Source: Candidatus Nitrosopumilus sp.
GTDB taxonomy: Archaea > Thermoproteota > Nitrososphaeria > Nitrososphaerales > Nitrosopumilaceae
Reading direction: 5' to 3'
Length of the DNA stretch: 51,475 nt
NCBI GenBank assembly: GCA_029864805.1
Contig: JAOTSS010000005.1
Coordinates: 1 to 51,475, forward strand
Part shown: in pieces, positions 27,139-36,499 of the stretch
Layout: each line of letters opens with the position of its first letter
Position numbering within the stretch: position 1 is the stretch's first letter
The notes under the pieces: generated by a model
Databases searched by the model: none
What the model was told of the DNA's origin: nothing
Seen by the model: only the letters and a program-made list of their open reading frames with translations
Translations under genes and position numbers: made by a program

Positions 27139-27478
27139 GTAGTACAACTCCTTTCCCTGTTGGATTTTGCTCAATCAAATCTGAATAACTGATAATCTTT
27201 CCACCTTTTTCAATAATTTTGTTTGCAGCAGAGTTTGATATTCCAAATGAGAATAATGTAATTTTATGAGGAACATTTCCTGTTCCAAGAACTTTTCCTG
27301 GAAATACGACTGTGTCATTTTCTTTTGTTAATTGACCGATTCTATTCAAGTTAAGATCTCTTCTTGCTATGGATGGCTTTAATGCATGTTCTGCCAATTT
27401 TGCCCAAATTGGAGCGTCATTCTTAACTGATGCCTTTTTCATATCCTTTGCCATTCGTATAACCACTTGATTAGTCAT
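27131..27478 (-). CDS. rpl18e: Large-subunit ribosomal protein eL18 (L18e)
   Basis: The 115-residue archaeal/eukaryotic protein is recognisable by LEHALKPSIARRDLNLNRI-like text near residues 30-50 and VVFPGKVLGTGNVPHKITLF. It is first in the rpl18e-rpl13-rps9 cluster and follows rpoD on the same strand, 45 bases downstream of it, as in many archaea. Confidence 0.92.
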   Translation of the reverse strand: MTNQVVIRMAKDMKKASVKNDAPIWAKLAEHALKPSIARRDLNLNRIGQLTKENDTVVFPGKVLGTGNVPHKITLFSFGISNSAANKIIEKGGKIISYSDLIEQNPTGKGVVLLG

Positions 27479-27523
27479 GTGAATAATCCGCCTTGAAACC
27501 CAAATATAATGTCTATGCTTAAT

Positions 27524-28189
27524 TTACTCTTGAATTTGGTCAATAGTTTCTTTGAATTGGCCTAATTTGTTATTGACTTCGTCTACTCCAGCAAGAATAA
27601 TTTGCTCTGGATTTAGTGCACCAGTTGATTCTACTGTGAGAATTTTCTCATCATCCTTATCCGTATCAATAATTGTCGAAATGTTTGCAGAATTCCATTT
27701 TGCATGTTCTGTTCCACGTCCAAGTCTTGCATAACATTCGGCTTTGATTTTTTGACCTGGTGCAAGTTGAACAATTGGAATTTTGTCTGAAACTGGTTTT
27801 ATTGACTCATCTTCAGAAGATAATTCGTTTGAAAGGATAGTTCTTGTGACATCCGAGTCACCAGAGTCTAAAACTAACATTACTCTACAATTTACACATC
27901 CAGTTTCACTCTTACAATCACATTTTGATGGTTCGTTAAATCTACTCAAATCTGTCTTTAATGGAATTAGTCCTAATCTGTGTGCTAGGCCTTCATCAGG
28001 CAGTACAGAAGAGTTTTCAATAATGTCTACTGTGTCAATTGCAAAGATTGGTACGCCATTAAGACATACGCGTCTAAGTGCGTTTGCATATTGTAATGGA
28101 ACACCTTTTAACTTTATAGTTATTTTTTGATTATCTTTGCTAATTATCTCTAATGATGACAAATCTTGAAAAAAATCTTTAAAATCCAC
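27524..28189 (-). CDS. rpoD: DNA-directed RNA polymerase subunit D (Rpo3)
   Basis: Rpo3 is the alpha/Rpb3 counterpart and nucleates polymerase assembly with subunit L. The 221 residues show the dimerisation part (LQYANALRRVCLNGVPIFAID) and the inserted domain with Cys at 90, 92, 98 and 101 (CDCKSETGCVNC). Cysteines at this place hold an Fe-S cluster in some archaeal D subunits, so cluster binding is possible. The promoter lies in the 61-base divergent gap to the SBDS gene. Confidence 0.93.
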   Translation of the reverse strand: MDFKDFFQDLSSLEIISKDNQKITIKLKGVPLQYANALRRVCLNGVPIFAIDTVDIIENSSVLPDEGLAHRLGLIPLKTDLSRFNEPSKCDCKSETGCVNCRVMLVLDSGDSDVTRTILSNELSSEDESIKPVSDKIPIVQLAPGQKIKAECYARLGRGTEHAKWNSANISTIIDTDKDDEKILTVESTGALNPEQIILAGVDEVNNKLGQFKETIDQIQE

Positions 28190-28250
28190 ATAAAAATCTA
28201 GCTAGTTTTATGTATAGATAAATACCAAATTACCATAGGTATTTTTAGAA

Positions 28251-28937
28251 ATGGCAGATTACACGTTGGTTAGATATTCCTTTGAGGGTGAAAAATTTGA
28301 AATTATGGTGAAGCCTGATCCGGCACTTGATTATAGATTGGGTAAGAAAAAGGATATTTCTTCAATCTTGGTTTCTGATGAAATTTACACTGATGCTAGT
28401 AAAGGTACAAGGCCCACTGCTGAAAAATTACAACACGCTTTCAAAACTGAAGACCCGGTCGAAATTGCTGAGATTATTCTCAAGAAAGGTGATCTGAATC
28501 TCACAACTGATCAAAGACGAAAGATGATTGAAGAGAAGAAAAAACAAATTGTCACCTTTATTGCCAAAACCTATGTTGATCCTAGAACTCACCTACCACA
28601 TCCGCCACTAAGAATTGAACAGGCAATGAAAGATGGTCGAGTATCAATTGATCCTCATAAAACAGTAGATGAACAAGCTAAGGATATCGTTGAAAAACTG
28701 CGTTCTATAATCGCATTGAAATCTGAGAATTTAAAATTAGAAATTACAATTCCTGCACAATATGCATCTCAATCATATGCTATTTTGAAGTCTGTAGGTT
28801 CTCTAAATAAAGAAGAATGGCAAAATAATGGTTCGCTAAAAGCAATACTTGAAATACCCGCTGCAGCAAGGCCAAACGTGATTGATAAATTGGGTTCTAT
28901 AACGAAAGGCTCTGCTACAGTTGAGGTAATGAAGTAA
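28251..28937 (+). CDS. SBDS-family ribosome maturation factor
   Basis: The 228-residue three-domain protein starts with DYTLVRYSFEGEKFEIMVKPDPAL and has a helical linker with DLNLTTDQRRKMIEEKK, typical of archaeal SBDS/Sdo1. It helps large-subunit maturation by release of aIF6. It is the first gene of the exosome operon and overlaps rrp4 by one base (TAATG). A TATA-like ATGTATAGATAAAT lies near 28208-28222. Confidence 0.93.
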   Translation: MADYTLVRYSFEGEKFEIMVKPDPALDYRLGKKKDISSILVSDEIYTDASKGTRPTAEKLQHAFKTEDPVEIAEIILKKGDLNLTTDQRRKMIEEKKKQIVTFIAKTYVDPRTHLPHPPLRIEQAMKDGRVSIDPHKTVDEQAKDIVEKLRSIIALKSENLKLEITIPAQYASQSYAILKSVGSLNKEEWQNNGSLKAILEIPAAARPNVIDKLGSITKGSATVEVMK

Positions 28938-29616
28938 TGGATAATAAAAGGAAATACGTTATTCCCGGTGATGTGGTAACTACCGGCCCATTTAGACCTG
29001 AACAAAATGTAGAACTACAGGGAAATAAGATAATCTCAACTACAATTGGTATTTCTGAAATTTATGATGATTCAGTTAAGGTAATTCCACTTACTGGAAA
29101 ATATATTCCAAAAATTAATGATCTAGTGATTGGCAAAGTCATTTCTCATACTTCTCTTTCATGGGAACTTGACATAAATTCATGTTATGTTGGATTCTTG
29201 CCTGCACAGGATGTATTTGGACGAGACTTTTCTGCTCATGCAGATGAACTTACATCCAAACTAAAATCAGGTGACTTGGTTGCTGCAAGAATTGCAAATT
29301 TTGATAGAACTCGTGATCCACTGGTCACAATTTCTGATAGAGATTTAGGTAAAATTGATACTGGAGACTTAGTAAAAATCTCTCCAAGTAAGGTTCCACG
29401 ACTAATTGGAAAAAGAGGTACGATGATCCAGATGATAGAGATGGCAACAGATGCTGCGATTACAATTGGCCAGAATGGCTGGGTAGTGGTTTCATGCGAG
29501 TCGCCCGAGGGATTATTAAAGGCCAAAAAGGCAATTGAAATGGTTGATGAAAAAGCACACGTTGCTAATTTGACTGATCAAGTGAAAGAAATGTTAGAAT
29601 CAAAAGGTGAATCATA

Positions 29617-29617
<1 letters not shown>
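28937..29617 (+). CDS. rrp4: Exosome RNA-binding cap subunit Rrp4
   Basis: The 226-residue protein has an N-terminal domain, an S1 fold (residues about 60-135, with SWELDINSCYVGFLP), and a KH domain with VPRLIGKRGTMIQMI. Rrp4 caps the Rrp41/Rrp42 ring and feeds RNA to the degradation chamber. The start ATG overlaps the SBDS stop, and its own stop overlaps the rrp41 start. Confidence 0.94.
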
Positions 29618-30351
<734 letters not shown>

Positions 30352-30353
30352 AA

Positions 30354-31169
30354 ATGACATCTTCTGTTCTTGATGATCTAAAAAAATCACAAATTCTTGA
30401 ATTACTTGAACAAGGAAAAAGAGTAGATGGTAGAGCATTTGATGAGCCAAGAGAAATTTCAATTGAAACGAATGCAATCCCTAAAGCGAATGGATCTGCA
30501 AGAGTACGACTTGGTGAAACAGAAGTAATTTGTGGAGTAAAAATCCAACCTGATAGACCTTTTCCAGATATGGGTGACAAAGGAATTTTCATTTGTACTG
30601 CTGAACTTTTACCATTGTCTCATCCCACTGTTGAAACTGGTCCACCAGGACCTGATGTGATTGAGTTGGCAAGAGTAGTTGATAGGGGAATTAGAGAAAG
30701 TCATATGATTGACGTTTCTCAATTAGTAATCGAGAAGAATAAATCGGTGGTTGGTGTCTTTGCAGATAATGTAGTTGTTGATTATGATGGTAATCTATTT
30801 GATGCGTGCTCTTATGCTGCAACTGCAGCATTACTTTCATCAAAAACTCCAAAATGGGATTGGGTCGATGATACTCCAACATTAGTTGAGGGTGAAGAAA
30901 CTTCTGTACCGATTGCTACCATTCCAGTTTCTGTAACAATGGCCAAAATTGGAAATCACATCATAGTTGATCCAAATGGAGATGAATGGGCTAGTATGGA
31001 TTCACGAATTACAATTACTACTGACTCTAATGGAAATATCTGTGCTTTGCAAAAAGGTGGATCTGATGGATTTTCACAAGATGAGATTAATCAATGTGGG
31101 GAAATTTCAGTTCAAGTAGGCGCAAAAATAAGAGAAAAATTAAAACAAACCCAGATGGCAGGTCAATAA
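30354..31169 (+). CDS. rrp42: Exosome RNase PH-like subunit Rrp42
   Basis: The 271-residue paralogue of Rrp41 has RVDGRAFDEPREISIE and LPLSHPTVETGPPGPD. It is the structural partner that alternates with Rrp41 in the hexameric ring and normally lacks its own catalytic residues. Two bases separate it from rrp41 and one from rpl37ae. Confidence 0.94.
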   Translation: MTSSVLDDLKKSQILELLEQGKRVDGRAFDEPREISIETNAIPKANGSARVRLGETEVICGVKIQPDRPFPDMGDKGIFICTAELLPLSHPTVETGPPGPDVIELARVVDRGIRESHMIDVSQLVIEKNKSVVGVFADNVVVDYDGNLFDACSYAATAALLSSKTPKWDWVDDTPTLVEGEETSVPIATIPVSVTMAKIGNHIIVDPNGDEWASMDSRITITTDSNGNICALQKGGSDGFSQDEINQCGEISVQVGAKIREKLKQTQMAGQ

Positions 31170-31170
31170 A

Positions 31171-31383
31171 ATGGCAAAAACAAAAAAATCACTTAAAGGA
31201 TTAGGGGCTCGTTATGGAATTAAACTTAGAAAACAATATACAAAAATTCATCTCCAACTCAAAGAAAAAAGAACTTGTCCTGAATGTGGTTCAAAAACTT
31301 TTGGTAGAGATGCTGTAGGTATTTGGTCTTGTAAGAAATGCAGCTATAAAGTAGCCGGAACTGCATATGACATTAAACTTTAG
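31171..31383 (+). CDS. rpl37ae: Large-subunit ribosomal protein eL43 (L37ae)
   Basis: The 70-residue zinc-ribbon protein has CPECGSKTFGRDAVGIWSCKKC, in which two CxxC pairs bind zinc. Its place between rrp42 and pcc1 is the standard archaeal exosome-operon order. Its last 17 bases overlap pcc1. Confidence 0.95.
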   Translation: MAKTKKSLKGLGARYGIKLRKQYTKIHLQLKEKRTCPECGSKTFGRDAVGIWSCKKCSYKVAGTAYDIKL

Positions 31384-31627
31384 TGCAAAAATTACAGTTG
31401 ATGCAAAAGACAAAACAAAGGCAATTTTTGATTCTGTAAACACTGACAACGAATTTTATCCTGAAAATCCTGTGAAAACCAGGATAAAATTTGATGAGAA
31501 AATTTACATTTCAGCAGAATCAGAACAATTAACTCATCTCCGAGCAAATCTCAATTCAACTCTTCGACTCATTCAGGCAAGTCATGATTCAATTGAATCT
31601 GCAAAAGATTCATCCAATAAAAAATGA
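31367..31627 (+). CDS. pcc1: KEOPS complex subunit Pcc1
   Basis: The 86-residue small dimerising subunit of the KEOPS machinery supports t6A modification of tRNA. FSAKITVDAKDKTKAIFDSV and the C-terminal LRANLNSTLRLIQASHDSIE match the Pcc1 beta-sheet and helix plan. It overlaps rpl37ae by 17 bases. In many archaea prefoldin beta follows directly; here it lies about 750 bases further. Confidence 0.85.
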   Translation: MTLNFSAKITVDAKDKTKAIFDSVNTDNEFYPENPVKTRIKFDEKIYISAESEQLTHLRANLNSTLRLIQASHDSIESAKDSSNKK

Positions 31628-31682
31628 GAAATCTACAGATTCAAATCTTCCACGAATATTTTTGTCCTAAAATAAATAACTG

Positions 31683-31702
31683 GTTTTAAATTAGTTTAAA
31701 AC
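31683..31702 (+). terminator. Palindrome and T-rich stretch after pcc1
   Basis: GTTTTAAA and TTTAAAAC flank TTAG in a perfect 8-bp inverted repeat. It is followed by ACTTTGATTTTTTCC. The position 55 bases after the pcc1 stop and the T-tract fit a termination site for the exosome operon, although AT-only stems are weak. Confidence 0.35.
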
Positions 31703-31896
31703 TTTGATTTTTTTCCAAATAGACAAATCTTTAAAAATTAAACAAATGTTTTAAATGAAAGTTTCATTTCAAGGTTGAAACTCAACTCGGAAAATATAGT
31801 TCAAATTGTGTCGTAAGAAATGTTTGGTATCATATACAACTGACACGTTTTGCAAAAAACAGTTTGATAGTTAGTCTGCTGAAAAATTATTCTACA

Positions 31897-32106
31897 TCAT
31901 TTTACGTTCAAAATCAGGACAAGTTCCATAAGATCCTTTTCCTTATCTTCAACCCATGATACTTCTTTGTCTATGAGATCAAACGTTTCAAGTAGCGATC
32001 CATCTGATTTTAAAGTGTCTACTTTTTTGTTTTTTGGATGAATGGCCACTTCTCTGGGAGCGTGATATACTCTAATCGGTTCTTTTCTTTTAATGATTAT
32101 TTTCAT
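31897..32106 (-). CDS. Small hypothetical protein (69 aa)
   Basis: ATG 32106 opens MKIIIKRKEPIRVYHAPREV, and the middle has IHPKNKKVDTLKSDGSLLE. Charged and beta-prone residues alternate and the sequence looks coding, but I know no family. It is the only plausible gene in the gap between pcc1 and prefoldin and is transcribed against both. Confidence 0.45.
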   Translation of the reverse strand: MKIIIKRKEPIRVYHAPREVAIHPKNKKVDTLKSDGSLLETFDLIDKEVSWVEDKEKDLMELVLILNVK

Positions 32107-32306
32107 AGATACCCATCATGGTTTATCTCTAGATAAAAACCATCTGTGTTAGAAATGTGAAATCCATACATTTGTACTTCAAGCATGAAATAAATGTAAA
32201 AACGGATTTACAATGTATTTGATAAGGTGAACAACGGTATGCCTAAAAAATGAGTACTTATTCATAAATTTATAATTTTAAACAAAATTCAACTCAATTT
32301 TGCTTT

Positions 32307-32352
32307 ATATCGGTAAAGATTCAACGCAATAGTGCCCCATATCGGTAAAGAT
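32307..32352 (+). repeat. Two 14-bp direct repeats upstream of prefoldin beta
   Basis: ATATCGGTAAAGAT occurs at 32307-32320 and exactly again at 32339-32352, a 32-bp period close to three helical turns. The second copy ends 28 bases before the prefoldin ATG and overlaps where the TATA box would be, so the pair may be an operator. CGGTA also occurs in the repeats at the right end of the window. Confidence 0.55.
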
Positions 32353-32379
32353 ATAATGAAACAACTTTTTTGAGTAATT

Positions 32380-32769
32380 ATGTCATCACCACAAATGCCT
32401 CCATGGTTGCAAGAGCAAATGATGAAACTACAGCAATCTCAGCAAAATCTTCAATCTGTTATGAATCAAAAACAACATCTTGAGATGGAAAAAGCAGAAA
32501 CTGCAAAAGCACTAGATGAATTAAAAAAAGTTACAGATAGCGATGCTGTCTTTAAACAAGCAGGAACTGTTTTAATAAAATCCACAAAACAAGAATTAAT
32601 TGATGAACTAGAAGAGCGAGCAGAAATGGCAAAAACACGCGTAACTGTACTTGACAAACAAGAAATACGTCTCAAAGAATCACTCAAAGAACAAGAAACA
32701 AAAATTACTGAAATGATGAAAGGCGGTTCACCAAATCCGTCAACAACAGAAGATAATCCTAGAAAATAA
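32380..32769 (+). CDS. pfdB: Prefoldin beta subunit
   Basis: The 129-residue protein has two long coiled-coil helices (LQEQMMKLQQSQQNLQSVM and EELEERAEMAKTRVTVLDKQ-like) separated by the beta hairpin region around FKQAGTVLIKSTKQE, the beta-class prefoldin plan. The hexameric chaperone passes unfolded proteins to the thermosome. Its separation from the exosome operon here is unusual. Confidence 0.88.
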   Translation: MSSPQMPPWLQEQMMKLQQSQQNLQSVMNQKQHLEMEKAETAKALDELKKVTDSDAVFKQAGTVLIKSTKQELIDELEERAEMAKTRVTVLDKQEIRLKESLKEQETKITEMMKGGSPNPSTTEDNPRK

Positions 32770-32821
32770 TCATTGATCCTATTTCACACAAGATATTAAC
32801 AATTCATTCTAATTATTACTA

Positions 32822-33511
32822 GTGAAATTAGAAAATCTCCGAATTATTGTTGATGAGCGAGAGCGCAAAAGTGGAATTCCTCAACTCTTAAAATCCGTTG
32901 GAATGAATCTGGAGATGAAAACACTCCCTATTGGAGATTATATTGTTGGACCTGAAACAATTGTTGAACGGAAAAGCATTCGTGATCTTATGGCGTCAGT
33001 CTTTGATGGAAGGTTATTTGATCAGTGTTCACGACTAAAGGAACATTTTGAGAACCCAATCGTTCTCATGGAAGGAAATGTAGATGAGGTTGAAGAAATT
33101 ACTGAGAATCCTTTAATATTTTATGGTGCGATATCTGCAGTAGTTCTTGATTTTAAAATACCTATTATTCCTACACCCAGCGCTGCCCATACTGCAAAAT
33201 TGCTGGTATCTATGTGCTCTAAAAAAGAATCTCACAAAGGACCTTATCTAAAAAAAATAAAAAAATCAACAGATCTAGAACGACAGCAACTATCTACACT
33301 TTGCAGTTTACCTGGGATTGGAGAAAAATTTGCAATTCGAATGCTAGAGAAATTTGGGACCCCTCTGAAAGTTTTTACCTCGACAACTACTGATTTGGCA
33401 AAAGTTGAAGGCCTAGGTGAAGCACGAGCCAAGAAAATAAAAAATATGTTAGACTCTAAAAGTAAACATCTAAAAAAATCTAATCAGAAAACTTTACATG
33501 ATACAAATTAA
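32822..33511 (+). CDS. XPF/ERCC4-type structure-specific nuclease
   Basis: The 229-residue protein has an ERCC4 nuclease domain with GDYIVGPETIVERKSIRD, the GDxnERKxxxD active-site motif, and a C-terminal tandem helix-hairpin-helix (LPGIGEKFAIRML and VEGLGEARAKKI). It lacks the helicase part of Hef, so it is the short crenarchaeal/thaumarchaeal form, which cuts branched DNA and usually works with PCNA. The C-terminus ends in a basic tail. The start is GTG 32822. Confidence 0.9.
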   Translation: MKLENLRIIVDERERKSGIPQLLKSVGMNLEMKTLPIGDYIVGPETIVERKSIRDLMASVFDGRLFDQCSRLKEHFENPIVLMEGNVDEVEEITENPLIFYGAISAVVLDFKIPIIPTPSAAHTAKLLVSMCSKKESHKGPYLKKIKKSTDLERQQLSTLCSLPGIGEKFAIRMLEKFGTPLKVFTSTTTDLAKVEGLGEARAKKIKNMLDSKSKHLKKSNQKTLHDTN

Positions 33512-33535
33512 TAATTTAGCAAATGTAAATTTACC

Positions 33536-34291
33536 ATGTTAGTATCAGTTGATTGGTTCAAAGAACATCTATCTGATCCTGATATTGTGATTTTAGATTC
33601 ACGTCCCAAAACGATGTTTCTTGATGGGCATCTCACGAACGCTCAGTCACTTTCAATAGAACAGGTAATTAGATTTGATGAATTTGGTTCTAACCTAATA
33701 ATTGAACCAAAAAAATTGCCAAACTCTTTGGTAGTTTAGGAATTGATGAATCAAAAACCGTTTTGTTGATTGGAGATGCAATGGATCCATCTGTAGCAAG
33801 AATTGTTTGGACATTTTTATATTTTGGACATGAAAAAACTTGTCTGCTCAATGCCAATGCATCTGATTTGCAAAAATATGGATTAGAATTAACACGCCAA
33901 ACATTAATTCAAAAACCTACAAAATTCACTCCTAAAATAAATGATAATCAGAATAAAATCTGATTTTTTAAAACATCGTTTGAATGATTTTGAAATTTTA
34001 GATGCACGCAGCCCTAAAGAATTTATGGGAGGTCATCTTCCAAACTCAAAACTCATTCCATTTACTGAAGGAATTGGTTATGATGGAAATCTATTTCATG
34101 ACAAGAGATTTCTTGATAAGTTGTTTATAAAAAATAATGTCTCAAAAGACAAAGAGATTGTTTGCTACTGCATGCATGGACACCGTGCATCAAATCTATT
34201 TTTACAACTAAAAATTGCAGGTTTTGATACTGTAAAACTCTATGACGGCTCTTTTGTAGAGTGGAATGGAAAAAAGCTACCTCTTGAGTAA
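33536..34291 (+). pseudogene. Tandem-rhodanese sulfurtransferase broken by two frameshifts
   Basis: Three adjacent frames read as one two-domain rhodanese. The first piece runs from MLVSVDWFKEHL to the A7 run at 33709-33715, where one extra A would continue into KIAKLFGSLGIDESK. The second frameshift lies near 33934-33960. The third piece starts IRIKSDFLKHRL and contains the catalytic loop CYCMHGHRAS. The first domain has no loop cysteine (IGDAMDPSVAR), as in inactive N-terminal rhodanese halves. If the indels are real the gene is dead; they may be sequencing errors. Confidence 0.75.
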
Positions 34292-34756
34292 TTTTCTTTT
34301 TAACAGAGTTCCACACATCGGACATTCACTTCCAGAGGCATGATCAGTTCTACATCCAGGACAATAATGAATCCATCTACCAACATCTACAATTCCCTGA
34401 GTCATTATTGGTGAAATTTTCAGGTCAAGATTCTTTGCAACATTTGAAATTGCAAAATCATCACTGATTATCTCACCGTTTAATTCAATACATAATGCAA
34501 TAATTGAAACATCTTGTTTTGATAGTTGTTGATAGTCTCCTGTATTTCTTGCAGCCTTTATTGCTGTCATTATTGATTCTTTGTCCGGTTCTCTGATTTT
34601 CAATCTATTTGTTTCAAGCAAAGTTCCAAGTATATCTTGATTCTTCTTAATGTGTTTAATTTCATCATAAACTAACGATGTTGTATAACAATCATTATCT
34701 GATCCAAATGGAACTCCTGCATAAAATGCACTAGCATCTAAAATTCTAAAATCCAA
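34277..34756 (-). CDS. nob1: Nob1-type PIN-domain endonuclease with zinc ribbon
   Basis: The 159-residue product has an N-terminal PIN domain (LDASAFY at residues 6-12, with acidic residues in SDDFAISN) and a C-terminal zinc ribbon YCPGCRTDHASGSECPMCG. This is the archaeal Nob1 plan; Nob1 trims the 3' end of 16S rRNA. The start is TTG 34756, overlapping the NAD kinase end by 11 bases; the C-terminus overlaps the rhodanese remnant tail-to-tail by 15 bases. Confidence 0.88.
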   Translation of the reverse strand: MDFRILDASAFYAGVPFGSDNDCYTTSLVYDEIKHIKKNQDILGTLLETNRLKIREPDKESIMTAIKAARNTGDYQQLSKQDVSIIALCIELNGEIISDDFAISNVAKNLDLKISPIMTQGIVDVGRWIHYCPGCRTDHASGSECPMCGTLLKRKLLKR

Positions 34757-35560
34757 GTTTACTCATTTGCCTCAGTCCACGCTTTTTTAATCTGACAAAG
34801 ACTGCTGGTTTGTTATATTTTTTGATAATTATTGGTTCTTCATATCCTGCCATTTTGATTACTTGTGCATCCATTGCAATGTTACAATCATGAGAACAAA
34901 TAATTTCAACTTTCTCATCTGGAACTACTATCGATGCTAATCTGTAAACTGGTGCAACAGGTGTGATTATTAAAACATTCAAACTCTCATGCAAGATTGG
35001 GCCTCCTAGTGAAAACGAATGACCTGTTGATCCGCTGGGAGTTGCAATGATCACTCCATCCATTTTTTGTTTTACTGTGTCATTTTGAAATTTAATTTCA
35101 ATCTCTGCAGTTTTAGTCAAGTTAACCCTGCTGATATATATCTCATTTAATGCAGGAGGAAATTTACCCCGCCACATGATGCAACAACTCTAATCCTTTT
35201 ATCTAAAAAGAAATTATCTTTTAAAATTTCATTTATCGCATCATCTATTTCTTCAATTGTAATTTCAGCTAAAATTCCTCTGTTTCCACCTACGTTTATA
35301 GTTAAAATTGGTGTCTCGTTTTGAAGATTTCTAAAAACCCTGAGAGTTGTACCATCACCGCCTAAGGTAATAACTAGATCGAGTTTTATTTTTTTTAATT
35401 CTTCCAAATCTTCTATTTTTTTTGCTCCTTCAACATCCACTGGAGAAATTGTATAAACTGTTGATTTTTTTGCCAAAAACTTTTTTGCAACATCTCTTGC
35501 AGCTTTCTCCGAATCTTTTGAACCTACTTTACTTACCACTGCAACTTTTTGAAGCTTCAA
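34746..35560 (-). pseudogene. NAD kinase with an internal frameshift
   Basis: The first piece (35560 down to 35147) carries LVITLGGDGTTLRVF, the GGDGT ATP/NAD motif, and NVGGNRGILAE. The second (35177 down to 34746) carries VIIATPSGSTGHSFSLGGP and ITPVAP. They meet at ASCGG / GKFPPALNE, where the minus-strand G4 run (plus-strand CCCC 35167-35170) would need one more base to stay in frame. NAD kinase makes NADP and should be essential, so an assembly error or recoding is as likely as real loss. Together the pieces give about 271 residues, a normal length. Confidence 0.8.
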
Positions 35561-35652
35561 TCAGTTCTACTGTTTTTACTGTACTTAAAAATGATATTTT
35601 TAAAGATTTTTGGAAAAAAACAAATAAGTATGAAAACAATAGTAAAAGTACC

Positions 35653-36498
35653 ATGAGTTACGCACATCCTGAAGTTTTAGTTGATACTGAATGGGTATCA
35701 CAAAACCCTCCAAACGAAAATAGAAAACTAGTCGAAGTTGATTATGATCCTGTTAATGGATATGAAAAAGGCCACATTAATGGCGCAACTCTGATTTGGT
35801 GGAAACGTGACATCAACGATCCAGTTACAAGAGATATCATTAGCAAAAAACAGTTTGAGGCTTTAATGGCTAAAAATGGCATTACTGCTGACACTGAAGT
35901 AATTCTTTATGGTGATTTTAACAACTGGTTTGCAGCATTTGTTTTCTGGGTTTTCAAAATCTATGGTCATGAGAATCTCAAAATAATGAATGGCGGTAGA
36001 AAGAAATGGGAATTAGAAAATAAAGGTTACACTACTGATGAACCTCAATTACCACCAACAAAATACATTGCACAACCTCCAGATGAAGGACTTAGAGCAT
36101 ATCTCTTTGATGTGAGTAGAGCACTAGACAAAGAAGATACTGTAATGGTTGATGTTAGATCTCCAGCAGAGTTTACTGGTCAAATCACTGCTCCACCGGA
36201 ATACCCCATGGAACATGCACAAAGAGGCGGACATATTCCAGGTGCAAATAACATTCCTTGGGCATCTGCAGTTAATGATGCTGATGGAACCTTCAAAGCA
36301 ATAGAAGAATTACGACAAAACTATGAACCAAAAGGCGTAACTCCAGATAAAGATGTAATTTGTTATTGCAGAATTGGAGAAAGATCTTCTCACAGTTGGT
36401 TTGTTCTAAAATACCTACTTGGATATCCCAAGGTTCGAAACTATGATGGTTCTTGGACTGAATGGGGTAACATGATAGGAAATCCTGTGGAAAAATAA
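35653..36498 (+). CDS. Thiosulfate sulfurtransferase (rhodanese), two-domain
   Basis: The 281-residue tandem rhodanese contains GYEKGHINGATLIWWKRDI in the first domain and the catalytic loop CRIGERSSHSWF in the second. It transfers sulfur from thiosulfate or mercaptopyruvate to cyanide or thiols; the natural substrate is unknown. The frame opens upstream, but ATG 35653 (MSYAHPEVLVDTEW) is the likely start. It may back up the broken rhodanese 1.4 kb upstream. Confidence 0.9.
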   Translation: MSYAHPEVLVDTEWVSQNPPNENRKLVEVDYDPVNGYEKGHINGATLIWWKRDINDPVTRDIISKKQFEALMAKNGITADTEVILYGDFNNWFAAFVFWVFKIYGHENLKIMNGGRKKWELENKGYTTDEPQLPPTKYIAQPPDEGLRAYLFDVSRALDKEDTVMVDVRSPAEFTGQITAPPEYPMEHAQRGGHIPGANNIPWASAVNDADGTFKAIEELRQNYEPKGVTPDKDVICYCRIGERSSHSWFVLKYLLGYPKVRNYDGSWTEWGNMIGNPVEK

Positions 36499-36499
36499 A

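Larger units (their letters stand above)
31628..32379. other. Long AT-rich gap interrupting the exosome-prefoldin gene order
   Basis: These 752 bases hold only one plausible short gene, at 31897-32106 on the minus strand. Near the left end is a 20-bp palindrome GTTTTAAA-TTAG-TTTAAAAC (31683-31702) followed by T-rich DNA, a possible terminator for the exosome operon. A 7-bp hairpin (AGTTTCA/TGAAACT) is at 31760-31782. The right end carries two 14-bp direct repeats. Confidence 0.6.

Noticed and set aside
31760..31782. AGTTTCA/TGAAACT hairpin as ncRNA
   Set aside because: A short 7-bp stem with a 9-base loop in AT-rich DNA; too common to support a claim.
33709..33715. Programmed ribosomal frameshift in the rhodanese
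   Set aside because: An A7 run could slip, but a second frame change is needed later in the same gene and no stimulatory structure is seen; decay or sequencing error is simpler.
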